DNA from: Microbacterium sp. LKL04
GTDB taxonomy: Bacteria > Actinomycetota > Actinomycetes > Actinomycetales > Microbacteriaceae
Direction of reading: 5' to 3'
Length of the DNA: 64,000 bases
Assembly (NCBI RefSeq): GCF_900102005.1
Contig: NZ_LT627736.1
Coordinates: 310,001-374,000, forward strand
The notes under the pieces were generated by a model. It searched no databases and was not told the DNA's origin. It was given only the letters and a program-made list of their open reading frames with translations. Shown piece by piece: positions 50,262 through 59,760 of this stretch (position 1 is its first letter; each line of letters starts with the position of its first letter). A program made the position numbers and the translations under genes.

Positions 50262-52426
50262 TGTCTCCTGCATCGACGCCCTCCCGCTGGTTGCGCATCG
50301 CGCTCCCGCTCGTCCTCGTCGTCATCTGGCTGGCCGGCGGGTCCATCGGTGGACCGTATTTCGGCAAGGTCGACGAGGTCTCGACGAACGACCAGTCGAG
50401 CTTCCTGCCGCAGAGTGCGGAGTCGACGCAGGTGCAGGAGCGACTCGGCGACTTCCTCGGCGGTGACGCGATTCCCGCCCTCGTGGTCTTCGATGCCGAT
50501 GGCGCCCTCGCCCGGACGCAGCTGGAGGGCGTGCAGGCCGTCGCCGACCAGCTCGGCGAGCTGGAAGGCGTGCAGGAGGTGTCTCCCGCGATCCCGTCGG
50601 AGGACGGCGAAGCGGCCCAGGTCGTGGTCTCGATTGACGCCTCGGGGGAGGTGACCGACGTCGTCGGCGAGATCCGCGACCTCGTCGCCGCCGACGCACC
50701 CGACGGGCTGAGCGCATGGGTGACCGGTCCCGCAGGCTTCACGGCGGACCTCGCGACCGGGTTCACCGGCATCGACGGTCTCCTGCTGCTCGTCGCGCTC
50801 GGCGCCGTGTTCGTCATCCTCGTGATCGTCTACCGGTCGCCGCTCCTGCCGATCCTCGTCCTGTTGACCTCGGTGTTCGCCCTGTGCGTCGCGCTTCTGA
50901 GCGTCTGGTGGCTCGCCAAGGCGGAGATCCTCGTCCTCAACGGGCAGGTGCAGGGCATTCTCTTCATCCTCGTGATCGGTGCCGCCACCGACTACGCCCT
51001 CTTGTACGTCGCCCGGTTCCGCGAGGCGATCGGAGCGGGGCGGAAGAGATGGGATGCCGCGACCACCGCCTGGAAGGGCGCGGTCGAACCGATCCTCGCA
51101 TCGGGCGGAACCGTCATCGCAGGTCTGCTGTGCCTGCTGCTCAGTGACCTGGCGAGCAATCGCGCGCTCGGCCCCATCGCCTCGATCGGCATCGCGTTCG
51201 CGATGCTGTCGGCGCTCACCTTCCTCCCGGCCCTCCTCGCCCTCGTCGGGCGGGCGGCGTTCTGGCCGTTCATCCCCACGACCGGCATGACCGAGCTCCC
51301 CGCCGACCTGACGCAGCCGACACGCGGCATGTGGGCGAAGCTCGCGCGTTTCGTCGCGCGCCGCGCGCGGATCGTCTGGATCCTCTCGACGGTGGTGCTG
51401 CTGGCGGCATCCGTCGCTGTCACGCAGTTGAAGGCCGACGGCGTTCCCGCGAGCGAGCTCGTCCTCGGTGCGTCGCAGGCGCGCGACGGGCAGGCCGTGC
51501 TCGCCGAGCACTTCCCCGCCGGGTCCGGAAGCCCGCTGTACGTGATCGTCCCGGAGGGCGAGGCGCCCGACGCCGTGGACCTGGTCGCGGACCAGGCGGG
51601 TATCGATTCGGTGGCCATCGTCTCGGCCGACGCACCGGCCGGTCAGGCGGACGCCGCCGTCGAGGGCGGCGCGCTGGTCCTCACCGCGCAGGGCCCTCCC
51701 GGCACTCCCGCACCGGCGCCGACGGTCGACGGCGGTGACGTCATGCTCGTCGCGACCCTGTCCGACGCCGCCGATTCCCTCGCCGCCGAGGACACGGTCC
51801 GCGACCTGCGCGCGGCGGTCTCAGGCACGACGCTCGACGCCGTCGTGGGTGGCACGACCGCGGTGGACCTCGACACCAACGACACGTCCATCCGCGACCG
51901 GACGGTCATCATCCCGGTGATCCTCGTGGTCGTCCTGCTGATCCTGATGCTGCTGCTCAGGTCGATCCTCGCTCCGGTGCTGTTGATCGTCAGTGTGATC
52001 GTGTCGTTCGCGGCGGCGCTCGGCGTCAGCGCCCTCGTCTTCAACGAGGTGTTCGGCTTCCCCGGCGGCGACCCCGCGGTACCGCTCTACGGTTTCGTGT
52101 TCCTCGTCGCGCTCGGCATCGACTACAACATCTTCCTCATGTCGCGTGTGCGGGAGGAGTCGATCCATCACGGCACGCGGCGCGGCATCCTCCGCGGCCT
52201 CGTCGCGACGGGCGGGGTGATCACCTCGGCGGGTCTCGTGCTCGCGGCCACGTTCGCGGCGCTCGGGGTCATCCAGATCCTGTTCCTGGTGCAGCTCGCC
52301 TTCATCGTCGCGTTCGGCGTCCTGCTCGACACATTCATCGTGCGGTCGCTCCTCGTGCCCGCGCTCGCCTACGACATCGGCAAGAAGATCTGGTGGCCGT
52401 CGAAGCTCTCGCGCGTCGACGACTGA
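50261..52426 (+). CDS. MMPL family RND transporter
   Basis: A 721-residue RND-superfamily exporter with two repeats of one helix, a large extracytoplasmic loop and five clustered helices. Repeat one has the first helix near residue 10, and a cluster around 170-350 with GAATDYALLYVARFREA, where the D-Y pair is the proton-relay site. Repeat two begins near 375 and has ALGIDYNIFLMSRVREE as the counterpart. Actinobacterial MMPLs export lipids or drugs. It has a leaderless promoter covered by an inverted repeat, so it is likely a regulated, drug- or lipid-responsive pump. It is monocistronic and converges with the DUF3054 gene. Confidence 0.92.
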   Translation: MSPASTPSRWLRIALPLVLVVIWLAGGSIGGPYFGKVDEVSTNDQSSFLPQSAESTQVQERLGDFLGGDAIPALVVFDADGALARTQLEGVQAVADQLGELEGVQEVSPAIPSEDGEAAQVVVSIDASGEVTDVVGEIRDLVAADAPDGLSAWVTGPAGFTADLATGFTGIDGLLLLVALGAVFVILVIVYRSPLLPILVLLTSVFALCVALLSVWWLAKAEILVLNGQVQGILFILVIGAATDYALLYVARFREAIGAGRKRWDAATTAWKGAVEPILASGGTVIAGLLCLLLSDLASNRALGPIASIGIAFAMLSALTFLPALLALVGRAAFWPFIPTTGMTELPADLTQPTRGMWAKLARFVARRARIVWILSTVVLLAASVAVTQLKADGVPASELVLGASQARDGQAVLAEHFPAGSGSPLYVIVPEGEAPDAVDLVADQAGIDSVAIVSADAPAGQADAAVEGGALVLTAQGPPGTPAPAPTVDGGDVMLVATLSDAADSLAAEDTVRDLRAAVSGTTLDAVVGGTTAVDLDTNDTSIRDRTVIIPVILVVVLLILMLLLRSILAPVLLIVSVIVSFAAALGVSALVFNEVFGFPGGDPAVPLYGFVFLVALGIDYNIFLMSRVREESIHHGTRRGILRGLVATGGVITSAGLVLAATFAALGVIQILFLVQLAFIVAFGVLLDTFIVRSLLVPALAYDIGKKIWWPSKLSRVDD

Positions 52427-52816
52427 TCAGCGGGAGCGCCGCCGTGCGACGAGCGCCGCAACGACGCGCCACCCCACGAGCATCAGGAGCAGGACGGACG
52501 CCGCGACGATGACGAAGGCGACCTGCACGCCCTGACCGGTCACGGCGCGGAGGATCATCCCGCCCGCGACCGTGACGATCCAGACGGGGATGCCGGTACG
52601 GACGACCGCCCGCGGCGCCCGCCACGCGAGCGAGAGCAGCCAGCCGAGGACGAGCGCGGCCACGAAGGGGCCGGCCGTCGTCGCGAGCCCCGCCATCGGC
52701 GCTTCGTCGTGACTCGCCCGTCCGATCGCCGCGAAGATCACCACGAGGACGACGTCGATGCCGAACGCCGCGAGGATCTGGCCGGTGGGGGGAGCGGAGC
52801 GGTCGGGGGAGGCCAT
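52427..52816 (-). CDS. DUF3054 domain membrane protein
   Basis: A 129-residue protein with four predicted membrane helices (FGIDVVLVVIFAAIGRASH opens the first and matches DUF3054). It converges with the MMPL gene with no gap (52426/52427). ATG 52816 has TACCCT six bases upstream (leaderless); in-frame upstream sequence overlaps the divergent nicotinamidase gene and was rejected. The function of DUF3054 is unknown. Confidence 0.87.
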   Translation of the reverse strand: MASPDRSAPPTGQILAAFGIDVVLVVIFAAIGRASHDEAPMAGLATTAGPFVAALVLGWLLSLAWRAPRAVVRTGIPVWIVTVAGGMILRAVTGQGVQVAFVIVAASVLLLMLVGWRVVAALVARRRSR

Positions 52817-52822
52817 TCCGTC

Positions 52823-52828
52823 AGGGTA
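52823..52828 (-). promoter_or_regulatory. -10 box TACCCT, leaderless start of the DUF3054 gene
   Basis: Minus-strand TACCCT with a six-base gap to ATG 52816. It is 38 bp from the divergent -10 of the nicotinamidase gene. Confidence 0.5.
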
Positions 52829-52865
52829 GTCGCGCCGGCTGCGCGCACCAGCGGCCCACCCGTCG

Positions 52866-52871
52866 TACTCT
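52866..52871 (+). promoter_or_regulatory. -10 box TACTCT, leaderless start of the nicotinamidase gene
   Basis: TACTCT with a six-base gap to ATG 52878. Confidence 0.5.
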
Positions 52872-52877
52872 CGACTC

Positions 52878-53474
52878 ATGACTCGAGCGCTGTTCATCGT
52901 CGATGTGCAGAACGATTTCACGGAGGGTGGCGCCCTGGGCGTCGACGGAGGTGACGCGGTCGCCGCGGCGGTCACCGCGCACCTGCACGCCCACGCCGCC
53001 GACTACGACGTGATCGTCGCCTCGCGCGACTGGCACGACGGCGAGGGCGACAACGGCGGCCACTTCTCGGCCACGCCGGACTTCGTCGACTCCTGGCCGG
53101 TGCACTGCGTCGCCGGTACCTCTGGGGCCGACTACGACCCGGGCCTCGACACGAGCTCTGTCACCCATCACGTGAAGAAGGGGCAGGGGATCCCCGCGTA
53201 CTCCCTGTTCGAAGGCGTGACGGATGCCGGTGAGACGGTCGCCGACATCCTCACGGCGCACGGGGTCGTCGAAGTCGACGTCACCGGCATCGCCACGGAT
53301 CACTGCGTGCGCGCGTCGGCTCTCGACGCCATCGCGCACGGGCGTCGCGTCCGCATCCTCACCGACCTGATCGCCGGTGTCGCACCCGCGCCGAGTGAAT
53401 CCGCTCTCGCCGAGCTCGCCCACGCCGGAGCTGAGCTCGCCGTGTCGGCTGACGATCACGACGGAACCCCGTGA
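52878..53474 (+). CDS. pncA: Nicotinamidase (isochorismatase family)
   Basis: A 198-residue cysteine hydrolase: nicotinamide + water to nicotinate + ammonia (NAD salvage). Catalytic triad residues: Asp9 in VDVQNDF, Lys in the VKKGQ stretch, and Cys143 in TDHCVRAS. Metal-site residues Asp51 and His53 (SRDWHDG) and His62 are present, the pattern that separates nicotinamidases from other isochorismatase-fold enzymes. The VTGIATDHCV and cis-peptide strand are typical. The start ATG 52878 is leaderless, and the stop overlaps the DUF2510 gene by four bases. Confidence 0.92.
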   Translation: MTRALFIVDVQNDFTEGGALGVDGGDAVAAAVTAHLHAHAADYDVIVASRDWHDGEGDNGGHFSATPDFVDSWPVHCVAGTSGADYDPGLDTSSVTHHVKKGQGIPAYSLFEGVTDAGETVADILTAHGVVEVDVTGIATDHCVRASALDAIAHGRRVRILTDLIAGVAPAPSESALAELAHAGAELAVSADDHDGTP

Positions 53475-54100
53475 CCCGTCAGGCACCCGCCGGGTGGTAC
53501 GCCGATCCGGGCGAGCCCGGTCAGCTGCGCTGGTGGGACGGTACCGACTGGGCCACGGACACGGTCGCGCCGCAGAACGCGGCTGCGACTCCGGCTCCGG
53601 CTTCGGCTCCCGCGCCGGCTCCGCAGGCAGACGCGCCCGCGCCGGCCTCGCGGCTGCGCCCGGGCACGGTGTGGATCTGGCTGGCGATCCTGGCGTCCGT
53701 CCTTCCGCTGTACTCGGGGGTGTTCTTCGACGCGGCATCCCTCGCCCGTATCGACGGACTCACGCCCTCGGGCGGCATCGCGGCGGGGCTCGTTCTCCTC
53801 GTCGCCGTGGATCTGGTGCTCGTCGCGATCGCCGTCCTGTTCGCCTGGCTCGACCGCCGGGCGCTCCGTCGGCGCGGGATCGACGCGCCGTTCGCGTGGG
53901 GCTGGGCGGCGCTCGCCTTCGTGGCCACGCTGGGCGTCTACGTCGTCGGACGCTCGGTCGTCGTGCGTCGGCGCACGGGCCGGGGGCTCGCTCCGCTCTG
54001 GGGCTGGCTGGCCGCGACCCTGCTCGGTCTCGTCGTCTTCGCGGCGTGGGTGACGGTGTTCTCCGACGCGGCGTGGACCGCGGTGACGACCGCGCGCTGA
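53471..54100 (+). CDS. DUF2510 domain membrane protein
   Basis: A 209-residue protein. Its N-terminus is a DUF2510 domain (AGWYADPGEPGQLRWWDGTDW), a short WW-like module common on actinobacterial membrane proteins. A Pro/Ala-rich linker (about residues 35-60) precedes four hydrophobic segments. GTG 53471 overlaps the pncA stop (GTGA). The family function is unknown. It stands 62 bp ahead of the glycosyltransferase gene. Confidence 0.85.
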   Translation: MTRQAPAGWYADPGEPGQLRWWDGTDWATDTVAPQNAAATPAPASAPAPAPQADAPAPASRLRPGTVWIWLAILASVLPLYSGVFFDAASLARIDGLTPSGGIAAGLVLLVAVDLVLVAIAVLFAWLDRRALRRRGIDAPFAWGWAALAFVATLGVYVVGRSVVVRRRTGRGLAPLWGWLAATLLGLVVFAAWVTVFSDAAWTAVTTAR

Positions 54101-54162
54101 TCTTCACGCGATGGTCACCTGGGGTTCATCGCCCTCGGGCCTCGCCGCCCGACCATGGGTGA

Positions 54163-55350
54163 ATGAGTCGTCCCCGCATCCTCTCGCTCTACGAAGGCCT
54201 ATTCGCCGGCGGTGCCCGCGTGCTGCACACGAACGTCATCACGGGACTCCACGTCGACGGGGCGCACGAGCATTCCGTGCTGTCGATCGCCTCGCAGGCA
54301 CGCCGTGAGGGCGCGCTGCAGCCGATGACCGACGATCCGCGGTACCGATGGCTGCGCGAGGCGGGCATCGAGGTGTCCGACCTCGGACGCGAAGCAGGAG
54401 TGGTCGCCCCCGCGCCGGAGAGCTTCACGGCAGCGGAGCTCGAGATCGCCGCGGACGCCGTCGCCCGCGCCGATGTGATCCTCACCCTGAAGGAACAGCC
54501 CCTCGGGCTCCTGCTCGCGCTCGACGCGCGAGGCCTGCTGCCCGACGTGCCCATCGCCGCGTGCCTGCACCGGTCGGACCCGACGCACTCGGGCGCCGCG
54601 GTTCGCTGGCTGGGGGAGCTGGCGGCATCCGGTCGTCTCACGTCGACCATCTCGTGCGCCGAATCGACCAGCGACGCCTACGCGCGGTTCCTCACGCCCG
54701 CCGTCGACCGATTCGTGATCCCGAACGGGGTCGACCTCGCGCGCTACCGCCCCAAGCCGTACGAGCGGATGCCGCTGCGCACCCAGCTCGGCATCGCCGG
54801 GGCCGCTCCGGTCGTCGTCTTCGCGGCCCGTTTCGATGCGATGAAGGATCCCGGGCTCTTCCTCCGCGCCGTCGCATCGCATGCGCGGCGGGACGCCCGC
54901 GCGCAGTACGTCATGTGCGGTGCCGGGATGACGGCCGACAACACGGCGCTGACCGCCGCGATCACCGAGGCGGGGGCACCCGCCGATCGCATCCACCGGC
55001 TCGGGATCCGTGACGACATGCCGCGCGTCTATCGCAGCGCCGACATCGTCGCGCTCACGAGCGCGTTCGGCGAGGCGTCGCCGCTGTGCCTCATCGAGGG
55101 CGCGGCATGCGGAGCGACGCCGGTGACGACCGCCGTCGGCGACGCGGCGCAGGTCGTGTCGGGGATCGGACTCGTCACCCCGCACGACGCCGACGCCATC
55201 GCGGGCGCATGGGCGAAGGTCATCGCGCGCCGGCCGGACTACCGTGCCGCCGCGTTGGCCGCGCGTCACCGGGTCGGGTCGGGGCGGATGCTCGATGCCT
55301 ATCGAGGCGCGATCGACGGACTCGCAGAGCGCGCCGACGTGGCCGCCTGA
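54163..55350 (+). CDS. Glycosyltransferase family 4-type
   Basis: A 395-residue GT-B glycosyltransferase. The C-terminal half shows VVFAARFDAMKDPGLFLRAV (sugar-nucleotide domain), YRSADIVALTSAFGEASPLCLIEGAACGATPVTTAVGDAAQVV, the E-x-x-x-x-x-x-E signature of retaining GT4 enzymes. The N-terminal half has SLYEGLFAGGARVLHTNVITGLH, an acceptor-domain Gly-rich start. No membrane helix, so it is a cytosolic enzyme. The next gene is a GH15 enzyme, so both act on glycans, but the donor and acceptor are unknown. Confidence 0.88.
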   Translation: MSRPRILSLYEGLFAGGARVLHTNVITGLHVDGAHEHSVLSIASQARREGALQPMTDDPRYRWLREAGIEVSDLGREAGVVAPAPESFTAAELEIAADAVARADVILTLKEQPLGLLLALDARGLLPDVPIAACLHRSDPTHSGAAVRWLGELAASGRLTSTISCAESTSDAYARFLTPAVDRFVIPNGVDLARYRPKPYERMPLRTQLGIAGAAPVVVFAARFDAMKDPGLFLRAVASHARRDARAQYVMCGAGMTADNTALTAAITEAGAPADRIHRLGIRDDMPRVYRSADIVALTSAFGEASPLCLIEGAACGATPVTTAVGDAAQVVSGIGLVTPHDADAIAGAWAKVIARRPDYRAAALAARHRVGSGRMLDAYRGAIDGLAERADVAA

Positions 55351-55429
55351 GGCACTCCACCTCGTCACACATCGACGGCGGGGTGTCAACCGGCATCCCA
55401 TCACTCGCAGCCCCGGCGAGAGTTGACGT

Positions 55430-57241
55430 GTGCCTCACCTCGACGACACCGGCCCCGGTCAGGATCTCCGCAGCTATGCGCCGATCGGCGACGGGCGAAC
55501 GATCGCGCTGATCGGACTGCGTGGCCAGATCGACTGGATGCCGATCCCCGGCATCGACGACCTGCCGATCTTCGGGCGGCTGCTCGACGACGACGCGGGC
55601 GGCTGCATCGAGCTCGAGCCGGTGGAGGAGTACGAGGTGCGTCGGCGATACCTGCCCCGCACGAACGTCCTCGTCACGACGTTCATGACGGCGTCGGGCA
55701 AAGCGACCGTGACCGACGCGCTCGTGACGGGCGTCGCGGGGCGGCTCCCGTGGGCGGAGCTCGCGCGACGGGTGGACGGCGTCGAAGGCGAGGTCGCCTT
55801 CCGGTGGCGGGTGCAGCCGGGGACGTCGCTGAAGACCGCCGCGCCCTGGCACGACCGCGCGAACGAGCGCAGCATCCTGCGCTCCGGACTCACGACGATC
55901 GGCGTCACGGGGCGGGACTACGGTCCGGAGCCCGCCGCCTCGTCAGACGGCATCGCGACGGGGCTCGCAGGCGGCTTCACGACGTCGCAGGGGAGCCGGC
56001 ATCTGCTGATCGTCGTCGGGACGCACGACGAGCCGATCCACTTCCCCAACCCCGACAACGTCGATCGCGGCATCGATCGCACGATCGAGGCGTGGCGCGC
56101 GTGGTCCCGGGAGTTCTCGTACGACGGCCCCTGGGCGAACGACGTTCAGCGCAGCGCGCTCATGCTCAAGATGCTGATCCACAGCCCGACGGGTGCGATC
56201 GCCGCGGCGGCCACCACGTCTCTGCCGGAGGACCTGACCGGCGGCAAGAACTGGGACTACCGGCTCGCGTGGGTGCGCGACCTCGCCTACACGGTCGACG
56301 CGCTCATCGGATTCGGCCTGCGGGAGGAGACCCACGCGGCGATCTCGTGGCTGCTGCGGACGATCCGCCGGCACGGCCCGGAACTGCACGTCATGTACAC
56401 CCTCGACGGCGAACTCGACGGACACGTCACGACCTACGACGTCCCCGGCTGGCGCGGCGTCGGTCCGGTCGTGACCGGCAATCCGGCCCGGGAGCAGGTC
56501 CAGCTCGGCGTCTACGGCGACCTGTTCGCGATCTGCCGCGCGTACGTCGAGGCCGGGAACGCCCTCGACGTCGAGACGGGGCGGATGCTCTCGATGTACG
56601 CCGACAAGGTGTGCGATTCGTGGCGGAACCCCGATTCGGGCATGTGGGAGCTCCCCGAGGAGCGGCACTACACCTCGTCGAAAATGGGGTGCTGGCAGGC
56701 GCTCAACGACGCCGTCGCTCTCGCCGAGCTCGGCCAGATCCCGGGCAGCAGCGAGCGATGGGCTGCCGAGGCGGCGCTCGTCCGCACCTGGGTCGACGAG
56801 CACGGCTGGTCGGAGTCCCGCGGCGCGTACGTCATGGCGCAGGGCAGCCGCGACCTCGACGCGTCGGTCCTGCTGCACTCGCTGAGCGGGTTCGACCGCG
56901 GCGAGCGGATGTCGCGCACGATCGATGCGCTGACGGGAGAGCTCGGCGAGGGGCCGCACCTGTTCCGCTACACCGGCATGCGCGACGAGGAGGCCACGTT
57001 CGTCGCCTGCAGCTTCTGGCGTGCCGCCGCGCTCGTGTGCGTCGGACGACACGACGAGGGCATCGCGGCGATGAACGAGCTCGTCGCCGCCGGGAACGAT
57101 GTCGGCATGTACGCCGAAATGATCGACCCCGAAGACGGCGCATTCCTCGGCAACCTGCCGCAGGCGCTCAGCCACCTCGCCCTCATCCGCGCGGCACTCA
57201 CGATCCGCGACCTGGTCGGCGACGACGCCGACGGTCGTTGA
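55430..57241 (+). CDS. Glycoside hydrolase family 15 (glucoamylase/trehalase-like)
   Basis: A 603-residue cytoplasmic GH15 enzyme. The N-terminal beta domain (residues 1-200) begins IGDGRTIALIGLRGQIDWMPIPGIDD, a variant of the usual S-I-D-W-L-C-x-P-R pattern. The (alpha/alpha)6 barrel contains NWDYRLAWVRDLAYTVDALI with the W-D-Y-R-x-x-W-x-R-D motif, and near the end RYTGMRDEEATFVACSFWRAAAL with the catalytic Glu pair region. The family includes glucoamylases, glucodextranases and actinobacterial trehalases; this one has no signal peptide and is the trehalase/glucoamylase-like cytoplasmic type. The start is GTG 55430 without a clear ribosome site. The SDR gene follows after 35 bp. Confidence 0.88.
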   Translation: MPHLDDTGPGQDLRSYAPIGDGRTIALIGLRGQIDWMPIPGIDDLPIFGRLLDDDAGGCIELEPVEEYEVRRRYLPRTNVLVTTFMTASGKATVTDALVTGVAGRLPWAELARRVDGVEGEVAFRWRVQPGTSLKTAAPWHDRANERSILRSGLTTIGVTGRDYGPEPAASSDGIATGLAGGFTTSQGSRHLLIVVGTHDEPIHFPNPDNVDRGIDRTIEAWRAWSREFSYDGPWANDVQRSALMLKMLIHSPTGAIAAAATTSLPEDLTGGKNWDYRLAWVRDLAYTVDALIGFGLREETHAAISWLLRTIRRHGPELHVMYTLDGELDGHVTTYDVPGWRGVGPVVTGNPAREQVQLGVYGDLFAICRAYVEAGNALDVETGRMLSMYADKVCDSWRNPDSGMWELPEERHYTSSKMGCWQALNDAVALAELGQIPGSSERWAAEAALVRTWVDEHGWSESRGAYVMAQGSRDLDASVLLHSLSGFDRGERMSRTIDALTGELGEGPHLFRYTGMRDEEATFVACSFWRAAALVCVGRHDEGIAAMNELVAAGNDVGMYAEMIDPEDGAFLGNLPQALSHLALIRAALTIRDLVGDDADGR

Positions 57242-57276
57242 CGACCACCAGACCACCAATGAAGAAGGAGAGCACG

Positions 57277-58173
57277 ATGGCACGCGACCAGTACACGTTC
57301 ACGAATCCGGTGGAGCTCTACTCGGAGATCCAGCCTCAGAAGGGCTACCAGAGCGAGCCCGGCCTCGACGCCGATCTCGCCCCGAAGGCCGATCTCGGCG
57401 AGGACACCTACCGTGGCTCCGGCCGGCTGACGGGTCGGAAGGCCCTCATCACGGGCGGCGACTCCGGTATCGGAGCGGCGACCGCGATCGCCTTCGCCCG
57501 CGAGGGCGCCGACGTCGCGTTGTCGTATCTTCCGGAGGAGGAGGAGGACGCGCAGCGCATCGCAGGCATCCTCCGCGAGGCCGGCGCGACTGTCCTCACC
57601 TTCCCGGGCGACCTGAGGCAGAAGGACTACTGCGTCGAGCTCGTCTCGAAGACTGTCGAGGCGCTCGGCGGTCTCGACATCGTCGTCAACAACGGCGGCA
57701 AGCAGATCTTCAACAAGGATCTGACGACGCTCGACGACCAGCAGTTCGACGACACGTTCACGACGAACGTCGACGCGATGTTCTGGATCACCAAGGCGGC
57801 ACTGCCGCACCTGCCCGCGGGCGCGACGATCATCAACACGACGTCGATCCAGGCGTACTCGCCGTCCGAGACCCTCGTCGACTACGCCTCGACCAAGGCG
57901 ACGATCAACGCCTTCACGAAGGCGCTCGCGCAGCAGCTGGCGCCGAAGGGCATCCGGGTCAACGCGGTCGCCCCGGGCCCCATCTGGACACCGCTACAGG
58001 TGTCGGACGGTCAGCCCCAGGAGAAGATCGAGTCGTTCGGCGAGGAGACCCCGCTCGGACGCATGGGCCAGCCCGCCGAGCTCGCGCCCGCGTACGTGTT
58101 CCTCGCCTCCGCCGAGTCGAGCTACGTCCTCGGCGAGACGCTGAACGTCAACGGCGGGATGCCGACCCCCTGA
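57277..58173 (+). CDS. Short-chain dehydrogenase/reductase (YhdF/GsiB type)
   Basis: A 298-residue SDR. An N-terminal extension of about 45 residues (NPVELYSEIQPQKGYQSEPG) precedes the Rossmann motif ALITGGDSGIGAATAIAFAREGA. VNNGGKQ replaces the usual NNAG. The active-site pair is YASTK, and the adjacent strand has the S of IINTTSIQAYS. Long-extension SDRs of this type are stress-related glucose or aldehyde dehydrogenases in other bacteria. ATG 57277 follows an AAGGAGAGCACG ribosome site. The upstream GH15 gene makes co-transcription likely. Confidence 0.9.
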   Translation: MARDQYTFTNPVELYSEIQPQKGYQSEPGLDADLAPKADLGEDTYRGSGRLTGRKALITGGDSGIGAATAIAFAREGADVALSYLPEEEEDAQRIAGILREAGATVLTFPGDLRQKDYCVELVSKTVEALGGLDIVVNNGGKQIFNKDLTTLDDQQFDDTFTTNVDAMFWITKAALPHLPAGATIINTTSIQAYSPSETLVDYASTKATINAFTKALAQQLAPKGIRVNAVAPGPIWTPLQVSDGQPQEKIESFGEETPLGRMGQPAELAPAYVFLASAESSYVLGETLNVNGGMPTP

Positions 58174-58184
58174 CGATCGCATGG

Positions 58185-58218
58185 CGAAGGCCCCGGCGCA
58201 CACGCACCGGGGCCTTCG
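58185..58218. terminator. Bidirectional terminator between the SDR gene and tctA
   Basis: Perfect 12-bp stem CGAAGGCCCCGG / CCGGGGCCTTCG with a 10-base loop lies between the two convergent stops (58173 and 58230). Confidence 0.8.
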
Positions 58219-58229
58219 TCGCGTTCGGG

Positions 58230-59759
58230 TCAGGCGCCCACGAGCTCCTTGTCTGCGGACTTCGCGCGCTTCCGTGCCACGACTTTGCTTCGGATCGAGA
58301 ACACCAGCACCGCCGCGAGCAACGCGTACAGGGTGATCGTGATGGGTCCGTGCACGAGGACGGTGAAGTCGCCGTTGGTGCTCATCGCGGCATCCCGCAG
58401 GCTCGTCTCGGCCAGCGGGCCGAGGACCATCCCGATGATGAGCGGGGCGAGCGGGAAGTCGAGCGCTCGCATCAGGAAGCCCAGCAGTCCGATGGCCAGC
58501 AGCATCACCAGGTCGAAGGTCGACCCCGATGTGGCATAGATTCCGAGCCCGCAGAAGAGCGTGATGCCGGCGTACAGGTACGGGCGCGGGATCAGCAGGA
58601 GTTTCGCCCACAGCATCGCGAACGGCAGGTTCAGGATGAGGAGGACGACCATCGCGATGAAGAAGCTCGCCAGCAGCGCCCAGACCAGGTCGGGGGCGCG
58701 GTCGAACAGCAGGGGGCCGGGCTGCAGACCGTACTGGCGGAAGGCGGCGAGCATGATCGCGGCGGTCGCCGAGATCGGGAGGCCGAGGGCGAGGAGAGCG
58801 CCCATCGCCATGCCGGTGGTCGAGTTGCCGGCCGCCTCGGGGGCGGCGAGACCGCGGATGGCTCCCTTGCCGAACATGGGGTTCTTGCGCCGCTTGTCGA
58901 GGCGCTTCTCTAGGCCGTAGGCCAGGAACGTCGGGATCTCCGACCCGCCCGCGGGGACCACGCCGAACGGAAGGCCGATGGCGGTGCCGCGCAGCCAGGC
59001 GGGCGCCGCCTCCTTCAGCTCTCGGCGGCTCAGCCACGGGCGACCCGTGGGCTTGATGAGCGCCTTGTCCGTCATGTGCCGCTCGAGGCAGGCGACGTAG
59101 ATGACCTCGCCGAGGGCGAGGATGGCGACCGTGACCGTCACGAGCGAGATGCCGTCGAACAGGTTCGGCGAGTCGAGCGTGAACCGCGGTGCGCCAGAGA
59201 CGCCGTCGATGCCGATGACGGCGATCCCGAGACCGATGAACAGCGACGTCAGACCCTTGATCGCGCTGTCGGCGACGACCGACGACGTCGCCGCGAAGGC
59301 GAAGACGGCGAGGGCGAAGAACTCGGCCGGACCGAACCGACTCGAGAAGTCGGCGAGGGCCGGGGCGACGAACACGACGACGATCGAGGCGACCATTCCT
59401 CCGATGAAGGCGCCGATGGCGGCCGTGGCGAGGGCCTGGGCGGCGCGGCCGTTGAGCGCCATCTTGTGCCCCTCGAACGTCGAGGCGATGGCGGATGCCT
59501 GCCCCGGCGTGTTCATGAGGATGCCCATCGTCGAATCGCCGAACAGGCCGCCGAAGTAGACGCCCGCGAACATGATGAACGCCGCGGTCGGGTCGAGCGA
59601 GAAGGTGATCGGAAGCAGCAAAGCGACCGCCATGGACGACCCGAGGCCGGGGAGGACTCCGACGGCGGTGCCGAGGAGGCATCCGATCAGGACCCACAGC
59701 AGGTTCGCGGGGGTGAGGGCGCCGGCGAATCCTTCGCCGAGAAGTGTCAGGACGTCCAT
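58230..59759 (-). CDS. tctA: Tripartite tricarboxylate transporter, large permease
   Basis: A 509-residue TctA with about 12 membrane helices. The family signature GVLPGLGSSMAVALLLPITFSLDP lies near the N-terminus, with AAGNSTTGMAMGALLALGLPISATAA and GMVLGPLAETSLRDAAM later. TctA is the Na+- or H+-coupled pore. The start at ATG 59759 is 1 bp after the tctB stop, and the gene is last of the tctCBA operon. Citrate or other tricarboxylates are the known substrates. Confidence 0.95.
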   Translation of the reverse strand: MDVLTLLGEGFAGALTPANLLWVLIGCLLGTAVGVLPGLGSSMAVALLLPITFSLDPTAAFIMFAGVYFGGLFGDSTMGILMNTPGQASAIASTFEGHKMALNGRAAQALATAAIGAFIGGMVASIVVVFVAPALADFSSRFGPAEFFALAVFAFAATSSVVADSAIKGLTSLFIGLGIAVIGIDGVSGAPRFTLDSPNLFDGISLVTVTVAILALGEVIYVACLERHMTDKALIKPTGRPWLSRRELKEAAPAWLRGTAIGLPFGVVPAGGSEIPTFLAYGLEKRLDKRRKNPMFGKGAIRGLAAPEAAGNSTTGMAMGALLALGLPISATAAIMLAAFRQYGLQPGPLLFDRAPDLVWALLASFFIAMVVLLILNLPFAMLWAKLLLIPRPYLYAGITLFCGLGIYATSGSTFDLVMLLAIGLLGFLMRALDFPLAPLIIGMVLGPLAETSLRDAAMSTNGDFTVLVHGPITITLYALLAAVLVFSIRSKVVARKRAKSADKELVGA

Positions 59760-59760
59760 G

